A stretch of 64,000 nt of DNA from positions 6,418,501 through 6,482,500 of the forward strand of contig CANUEZ040000020.1 of assembly GCA_948099385.1 (NCBI GenBank), read 5' to 3'. Made by a program: the position numbers and the translations under genes. This DNA is from Fasciola hepatica. Taxonomy: Eukaryota > Platyhelminthes > Trematoda > Plagiorchiida > Fasciolidae. The notes beneath the pieces are model-generated. The model saw only the letters and a program-made list of their open reading frames with translations. It had not been told where the DNA came from and did no database searches. Shown in pieces: positions 57,481 through 64,000 of the stretch. The first letter of the stretch is position 1; every line of letters begins with the position of its first letter.

Positions 57481-59560
57481 CTAAATGCTGAAGCTGGACA
57501 AGCTGCAGTCTTCTCTACTGTTCTTCAATATACTCTCTCATTACTATTCTACTGCTCTTCCTTAATCCCGCATTTTCTACTTGACAAATATGTTATCTCT
57601 TTGTTCACTTCTGCTTGGATAGTGCCATTCATGTTTCGTTGATTCTCACGCGTTCTCTCTTCTCCGAAGTTTGCGGTTTGAACATTATAGCCCGTGAAAT
57701 ATTCGCAATAAAGCTTGTTGCTGACCACACCTATCCCCTAAACCAGGACTTTTCTGCTCGCCCTTTCCATCCCTCTGTACGATCCGCATTTAGACTTATC
57801 TGTACCAGTATAATCACCTTATATAACTCCATAGTGCAATATTTAGCGCGAATGTTGATCTCAAGTATGTTTCCTGGGTTATGACATGAAGAGACAAATA
57901 AAATAATCAAGGATAATATCCACAACAGAGCACTTGTCCGTAAACCATTCTGTCATCCCACTATACTCTTTCTGCTGAATCTCTTGTAGTCCCACCGAAA
58001 TGTGAATCAATCTCACGATGTTTTCGTCACCCCGTTCGCCTCTTATTGACCTCACCACTCTCAAGTCATTTTACTAGCGTCCCACCTCCCTCTTCCGTTG
58101 ATAACCCTAATACCCTCGGCAATCTTGGTAAAACAGTCAAGCTTTGGAGCCCACCTGCTCTCTAGTTCTTCAACAGAATGTTTCTGAATCCCCTACTAGC
58201 CCCACTCCGAATATACTCAACCGATACAGATTCGCCACCAGAAATGGGCTCTCCACCACCAAACGAACATGGTCGATCAAAGTAGAGCGCATTAGAATAA
58301 TGAGAAACCATCAAAATCTAGCCAACCTCAATGGGACTGTCGATCCGTCATGAACCTTCTTTTTCAGCCTAAGTTACCTGAGGTAATATTCCCATCCAAC
58401 ATATATCCGCTCTATCCTCTTCCTAACACTACTCCTTTAAATGTTTATCTGCAAATCCAACAACTCTATATCCCATCAGCTTACCAGCCATTTCCTACAA
58501 ATCTGCATTTCCCATCTAAGTTGTTCCTTGCACCACCAGCCCTCTCCGTTCCACACGCAACCCCCATTGTACTTTCGAACTTATTTCTTGCTCCCATAAC
58601 CTGATGGAATTTTCCTACCCTCTCCCTCTTTTCTACCCCACTCAGCCCTGAATGTAGTGTTGGTTTGTTTTCATTCTCTCCAGCCTTCCTGCAAGTTACC
58701 ATACCAATCCACCGTGATTCTAACAATGGCTTCCTTTCCTCTAGTGGCTTAAACACGGGCTACATACAAGGTACCCCAGTCCACTTATAAGACTGTCGCT
58801 TCTCTTTGTCTATGAACGAACCCGCAGAAATTTTCCTTCTCTCCATAAACTGTCGCTACCTCTTAAAAACTAACTTTCTCACTCCAAAGCCATGTCATCT
58901 CGCCTAGCCCGGAATAGTCCTCATCACTGAGATTTATCTAACCGAATCTACGCCATCCTATTGAATCTCTTTGGTCGGGTATCAAATGTGTATTCGATGG
59001 GAGATTATTGTACAATAAATGCATTATTACCATGACATCCTAAGACAATCGAATCTCCGAATCCATCCATATGGGTGACTATTCAACTACCCAACTCAAT
59101 CCTCTACATTCGATGCGAGAATCGGTCACCTAGTACTGCCGCTTCTGATTGCATACCCATAACTGATTCTTCTAACCAGACATTCGAGGTACCCTCCGGC
59201 TCTAAAATGATTGCTGGTGACTTTAACGTTACTAATATCGACTGGAACGCTATCACCTCCACCCTCCATCTATTTAATTTCGTCTCCCTTATTTGAACAG
59301 GATTTTCCACTCAACGTGTTTCCATCCCAACTGGAAGCGATAAAAATCAGATTTAATTCTCACCCCAGGCTTTTCTAAGGCGGAAACAGATGTGCTCGGT
59401 AATTTTCCCGTAAGTGATTACAGATTGGTGTCTTGTAAGTTCACTGTCCTTATTCATATTAATTCACACAGCCCACCTTTTTCCCCGTCTACTCATAAAG
59501 ACTGACACCGTCTCAACGAATCGCTTTGCTACGTGGATTGGGGTGATTATTTGTTGACGC
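57480..59560 (+). pseudogene. CR1-like LINE 5' part with AP-endonuclease
   Basis: The plus strand holds a Pro/Ser-rich upstream region (frames 58,144-58,353 and 58,350-58,604). The endonuclease follows: LLSINCRYLL (about 58,840), IVLITEIYLTEST (about 58,915), and MIAGDFNVTNIDW, where the GDFN box lies at about 59,214-59,225. Next comes GFSKAETDVLGNFPVSDYRL (about 59,370-59,430), with SDY replacing the catalytic SDH. The order matches CR1/Jockey-type LINE ORF2. No RT follows because a gypsy remnant begins near 59,640. Stops and the altered SDH show that it is dead. Confidence 0.8.
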
Positions 59561-59639
59561 AAAAAACCCAGGTGACATCGAATCTACTATATTCCTAATT
59601 CCTAATTTCAAATCAGAACATGACTTACGGAACTCCACA

Positions 59640-62600
59640 CAGTTGGTCTATTGAAGCCCTCAAAACCTCGCAAACCTTACAAGTACGCGAATTCTCATGA
59701 GTTTCTCTCATCATCTTTTTACGTAGGCTATCTAGTAATATTTGAGTTATCACAGAAAAACTGTAGAGGGGAATCGGCGACTGCGAAAAAACCGAATCAA
59801 GTTCGATGTTTCTACTGCGGAAAAGTGGGACATTTTTGGCCTCCGCTTTGCTAAAACCAGCAGCACAGTGCAAGAAATAAAGGTATTAACTCCCACTTAC
59901 CGTGTCCTTGAAATCAGGTCGTTATCAATGCAGTAGATCCTGGGGCTATACGAGCACAAGTCAAGATCAGTGGGCGCAATGAAGTCTGCTTGACTGATAC
60001 CAGTGAGGTGGTTTGGTTTGCCAGGCTTTTGCCAGGTGAGAAAGTGTAGTCGCGTGCCTTGAAAGTCAGGATGGTCGGAGGACACACACTGATCGTAGAC
60101 GGAACGGCACAAAGGATGATGCGAACAAATAATGAAACTCTGATGCATGAGTTCATAATATCACGCGACACCAATCAAACAATAACGGGGGCCAATCTAC
60201 TGCGGACTTTGAATGTGGTGATCGGTCTAAAAGAATATAGGTTGAACGGTAAGTTTGGCTCAGTACCATTAGTTCGACAACCATCCAGGCAAAAGTCTGG
60301 GTCCATCACCAGCAAAATTTGTAGCAGTGCGAACCCCGCTCTTTAAGCCGCCATGCAAGAAATGACTGAGTTGATCACGGCTTATGAAAACACAAGATCC
60401 TTGTGACTGGGTTGAACACGAAATACCTATAAAGCCTGGGGATTTTCGACCATATCGATCTCGTCCTACATTTATCCACCTGGAGGATGAAGTAAAATGA
60501 CAAGTAAAATCTTCTGGAGGAAGGAGTTATGGATGAAATGCGAGGTCCATGCGTCTCGTTTGTGCTTCTGGGGAGAAATCCCAATTGTAAATTCTGATTT
60601 TGTGTTGACTTCCAACGTGTAGACGACATAACAATAAACATGCGGGTACCAGTGCCTTCTGTAACAGAGATATGCAATAAACCGCAAGCAATTACCATAT
60701 TTTCGGTGATCCACCTCCATTCGGGAAACTGGCAAGTCTTAATGAAGAAGGATGACCAAATAAAATAGCTATCACAGTCATCTGAAATATCACTGAAGTG
60801 GTTCTTGAGTTGCGCTGCATACTACTGTCGGTTAGTGGGAAATTTCACACTTACCGTGAAACCTTTGTACGCTCTTCTCTAGTAGGAGCAAAACTTCAAA
60901 TGGAGCCCGGAGGAGCATCAGGTGTTCTGTCAAATCCAAAGCACAATGTGGAACGAACATCTCACGTTACAAAAGCTGGTCGTTGAGGGGCAGTTCTCGA
61001 TCAATGCAACTGCCAGCGATGTAGGTACGGGAGCAGTGCTAAAGCAGACGCGGCGGAACACGCAAGCAGAGTGCCCAAGCCAGCGGAGGTAAAATACTCC
61101 ACTACTGAAAAGGAAAGTTAGGCAGTCGTGTGGGCGTTGGAGAAACTGCAACCATATTTGTTGGGTTAACAATTTCATATCGCGACTGATCACAAACAAT
61201 TTCATTGGATCAAAACGGCACAGGATCCTTAAAGCAAACTGGCCTAATGGACACTTCGTTTCCAGGGATTCGATTTTATTTTGATCACCTCGCTGATGCC
61301 GACAATCATACTGCCGATGTTCTAGCCCGTTCTGAGGAAACAGGCCCTGATATTAGGATTCCTACTGGAGTCAACAGCTTCAACTGCAGCGGGATCCCCA
61401 CAGACAGGTAGAGCAAAAAGGACAAGATCGGCCACTGGAGGAAATGATGTAAACAGTGGCCCTCGGTGAGATGCTGCTGGAGAATGATGAACAGCATCTG
61501 GGGCGACCAACCTGAAAGCAGCTTCATCGGAAAGCAGCTGGTGTATTCATGAGGCGACTGCCCGGGTCAAAAGGATCGGTGGTCGTCGAGCTTGAAGACA
61601 TACATAACCAACTAATCAAAGAATGTCACGAGATGACCCACACCGGCTGCAGTCAAACACATGACTCTCTTCAGCAAAGAACTTGTTGGCTAAATGTGTG
61701 GAATGATGTAACGAACCATGTCCGGACTTTGACAGGGAAGCTAACTACCCATATCCGACTCACGCGTCGCTCAGTGTCCAATACTGTCGATTCCCGTTTC
61801 AGAGATAGAAGAACTGTCGTCCACTAGTCTGATGGGACTGCTTAGAAGTCACCTCGAGGCAACCAATACATAGTGGTTATGACTGAACATTTCACGTGCT
61901 GCATTGAAGCCGTCCGAGTTCCTGATCAAGGCCCCAATATCGCTAGTTCTGTCGTTGTGAAACATATCGTGGGCGGTCATGGGGTTCCAAAATAGATCAT
62001 CACCGACCAAGGTCCGTGTTTTGACAGCGAAGAATTCCGGGCATGTTTGGAGAAACTTAGAAGCCGAAAGATACGCACAACCCGGTATCCTCCCAAAACC
62101 ACTTGTCTTAAGGAAAGGAACTGTCTCACTACCAGGGAATGGTTGGTGACAAAAGACGAAGATTGGGAGCTGGCACTACCATTGATGATGCAATCACCTT
62201 GCATATCCAGGCAGTTCAGCGGGAAATATTCATTTCATGTACCGTAAGACAGCCAGATTGCCTATTGACCTTGCGGTGGGCTCATGGCCATCTTTTCAGA
62301 TGAAACCCATCAAACTCCATCACAAAAGAACAGATGCACAGTAGAACTTGAAAGAAACTCAGCAGCGCTCAATACAAGTCTCTAGTATGCAAATTATGAC
62401 AGAAACAGAGTCGTTCGCAGTGGGTACTTAGGTAAACTACCAGCAGCGCTTTTGGGGACTGAATAGTGGCCCTGGATCATGGAAGCTTCTGCCTAAGTAG
62501 AAAGGGTGGTATTCTATCTTGGAAGCTCGCCACCCGGGTCATAAGATATTGCACGCTCACGAAGAACTGTATGTGTTCCGGTGGGAGCTACAGCTTTGGC

Positions 62601-62800
62601 ATGAAGACCCCCAACAAAGCATGCCACGGGTGGAGTTTACGGCTTGATGAGAACACCCCACTGACCAGATTGGAGGAAAAAGCCAAAGTTGAGGAAGATC
62701 TAGGGACAGTCCACAGAACACGGGTCGCTTTTTGTCAGAAGGGAGGAGTAAGGTGAGGTGTGCATACCACTTACCGAATACATAAGCAGTTGACTGCTCA
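59640..62800 (+). pseudogene. Decayed Ty3/gypsy gag-pol with internal RT deletion
   Basis: In order on the plus strand: CCHC knuckle RCFYCGKVGHFWPPLC (about 59,803-59,850); protease-like stretch ending LLRTLNVVIGLKEYRL (to about 60,250); RT start LLEEGVMDEMRGP, FCVDFQRVDDIT and HSGNWQVLMKKDDQ (60,510-60,760). The palm from PFGL through YxDD is missing, and the sequence resumes at the thumb CAAYYCRLVGNF (about 60,830). RNase H follows: TASDVGTGAVLKQ (61,015), ATDHKQFHWIKTAQD (61,190) and DHLADADNHTADVL. Integrase: ECHEMTHTG zinc part (61,620), TEHFTCCIEAVRVPDQG (61,885), IITDQGPCFDSEEF (62,000), RTTRYPPKT and a C-terminal LHAHEELYVFRWELQLW (62,550). Frameshifts and stops occur throughout. Confidence 0.88.
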
Positions 62801-63500
62801 AAGCACAATCACGAGCAATGATGGACTGACAAAACAACGCGGCTACATCAGAAGGACCAAATGCAATAATGCAAATGAAGGTAAGTAAACCACGTGATTG
62901 CATTGTTTGACTGAATAGCGACCGTTTTCAAGTGGAGTGGACAGCAAACGTACAAGCAAGGATCATTGTAGTAGTTGATTGGTTTTATTGATATAAGAAC
63001 GAGCCACTTTATGTTGAGAACCGTTCTACCCAGCACTCCTTTTGGATCACAAAGCAACTTTAACAAAAAGCAATCCGATCGTCGTACGCAAATTCTCATT
63101 ACTTTCCGTCTCATCCTTCTAAAAAGCAATCTAACAGCATTCGGGAAAATCGCAAACTTCTGCCCTTGGCCAACCAAATAAACTACTCCGGATTTCACAG
63201 GTTATAAAGAACAGAAATGCCCAGTCACTTCCTGAGATCTCTTAGTAGAAACTACCAAACAACATACGTGGAAGCTCCCATTACAAGAGCCTTACTGAGT
63301 ACTGAAAGTCCCATAACCGAATACACAAAAGTCAACATGTATTTTCCAAAGCACGGTCGTGTAACACTTGTCAACCTGGTCACCAAGGTCGTACATAACA
63401 CAAAAGTCGATCACTGTCATCTTCTTGGGTACGACTAACGAATTTCACCGTCATTCGCACTCAAGACTCCTGACCAAACTCAAAACTTACGGACAAAGAG
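62801..63500. other. No confident feature
   Basis: Between the gypsy remnant and the last LINE fragment. The plus frame at 63,217-63,438 (73 codons) could be the fingers part of the LINE that follows but lacks diagnostic residues. Confidence 0.4.
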
Positions 63501-63559
63501 CCCCTTTTCTCACCTGAATTATCTCATATCTTTCTATTTGAATGCAAGTTATAGTATTC

Positions 63560-64000
63560 GGTGAACATCTTTCACAAGCTCCACATTCACTAGTGATATC
63601 ATTCAGCCAAGAGTAATAGGCCAACTTTTATTCATAATGTACATCAACGATGTCTCCCCTGCAATACACCAGAGTATCCAGTTCGTATTTGCTGACGATA
63701 TAAAGAATTTATATGAGCTCATAAATAGGGAGCTCACCGACGCAATTCCTAATAAATAACGACATCTAGAACGCCTTGAAGGACGACCTGTTTCACGGGA
63801 AATGCAATTTTCAGCAGAGAAAAGCACCTTCATGATTCTAATTTGTCAAATCCTTCCAAACTGTTTTCTAATGCACAACCTGCTTAGTAACAAAAGCCAT
63901 TTATACAAGACATAAGGTAGTATTACTCGTGCACCCTGAACTTCTCGGAAAATCGAACTTCCCAAGGTGAGGAAACCCAAAAGATTCTTATGAAGTTCAC
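63560..64000 (+). pseudogene. LINE reverse transcriptase palm fragment, cut by the window end
   Basis: The plus strand reads QPRVIGQLLFIMYINDVSPAI, then QFVFADDIKNLYELI with the FADD catalytic box intact (63,688-63,699). FSAEKSTFMIL and, after a stop, KIELPKVRKPKRFL follow. PxxSVxGPLLFxxYINDL and FADDxK are hallmark motifs B to C of CR1/Jockey-type RTs. At least two stops follow the palm, so it is probably inactive. The element may continue beyond 64,000. Confidence 0.85.

Overview
The window is eukaryotic, repeat-dense and AT-rich. The mix of decayed retroelements points to a parasitic flatworm, most likely a schistosome or another trematode: a Ty3/gypsy element of the CsRn1/Kabuki/Boudicca type, older gypsy pol fragments, CR1-like and RTE-like LINEs, a Penelope-like element and BEL/Pao-like remnants. 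The species is inferred from element types only. No complete, recognisable host gene was found; almost every readable protein belongs to a mobile element.

Layout. 1-15,065 holds dispersed diverged repeats, a 1,407-bp inverted duplication (3,543-4,949 and 7,963-9,369) around a dead minus-strand gypsy pol, a second gypsy scrap (about 10.7-11.6 kb), a Penelope-like reverse transcriptase (12.76-13.41 kb, minus) and several copies of a family called R1 here. 15,066-44,753 is a composite inverted structure. Segment A (15,066-23,847) recurs inverted at 27,643-42,089, and segment B (24,701-27,633) recurs inverted at 41,850-44,753. A 270-bp piece (J) sits at three of the junctions. The arms carry decayed LINE pieces, R1 copies, a 412-bp solo LTR with a 4-bp target duplication, gag-like frames and a possible two-exon mini-gene.

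In the right arm only, the solo LTR is split by a complete LTR retrotransposon (32,270-37,947, 5,678 bp, minus strand). Its two 412-bp LTRs look identical, it has a CGCT target duplication, and it has a 287-codon gag and a 1,116-codon pol. They are joined by a correctly phased GGGAAAC slippery heptamer. All pol catalytic residues are present, so it is probably a very recent and possibly autonomous insertion. Sense runs from the 5' LTR at 37.5-37.9 kb down to the 3' LTR at 32.3-32.7 kb.

44.75-64 kb is a graveyard of retroelements: CR1-like LINE RT (+), BEL/Pao-like RT (+), gypsy gag/PR/RT (+), a (TA)47 tract, an RTE-like LINE (-), a long stretch with nothing recognisable (53.4-57.5 kb), a LINE 5' part with endonuclease (+), a gypsy gag-pol with an internal RT deletion (+), and a truncated LINE RT running off the end. 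The order of events can be read from the nesting: solo LTR formation, then inverted duplication, then insertion of the young gypsy element into one arm.
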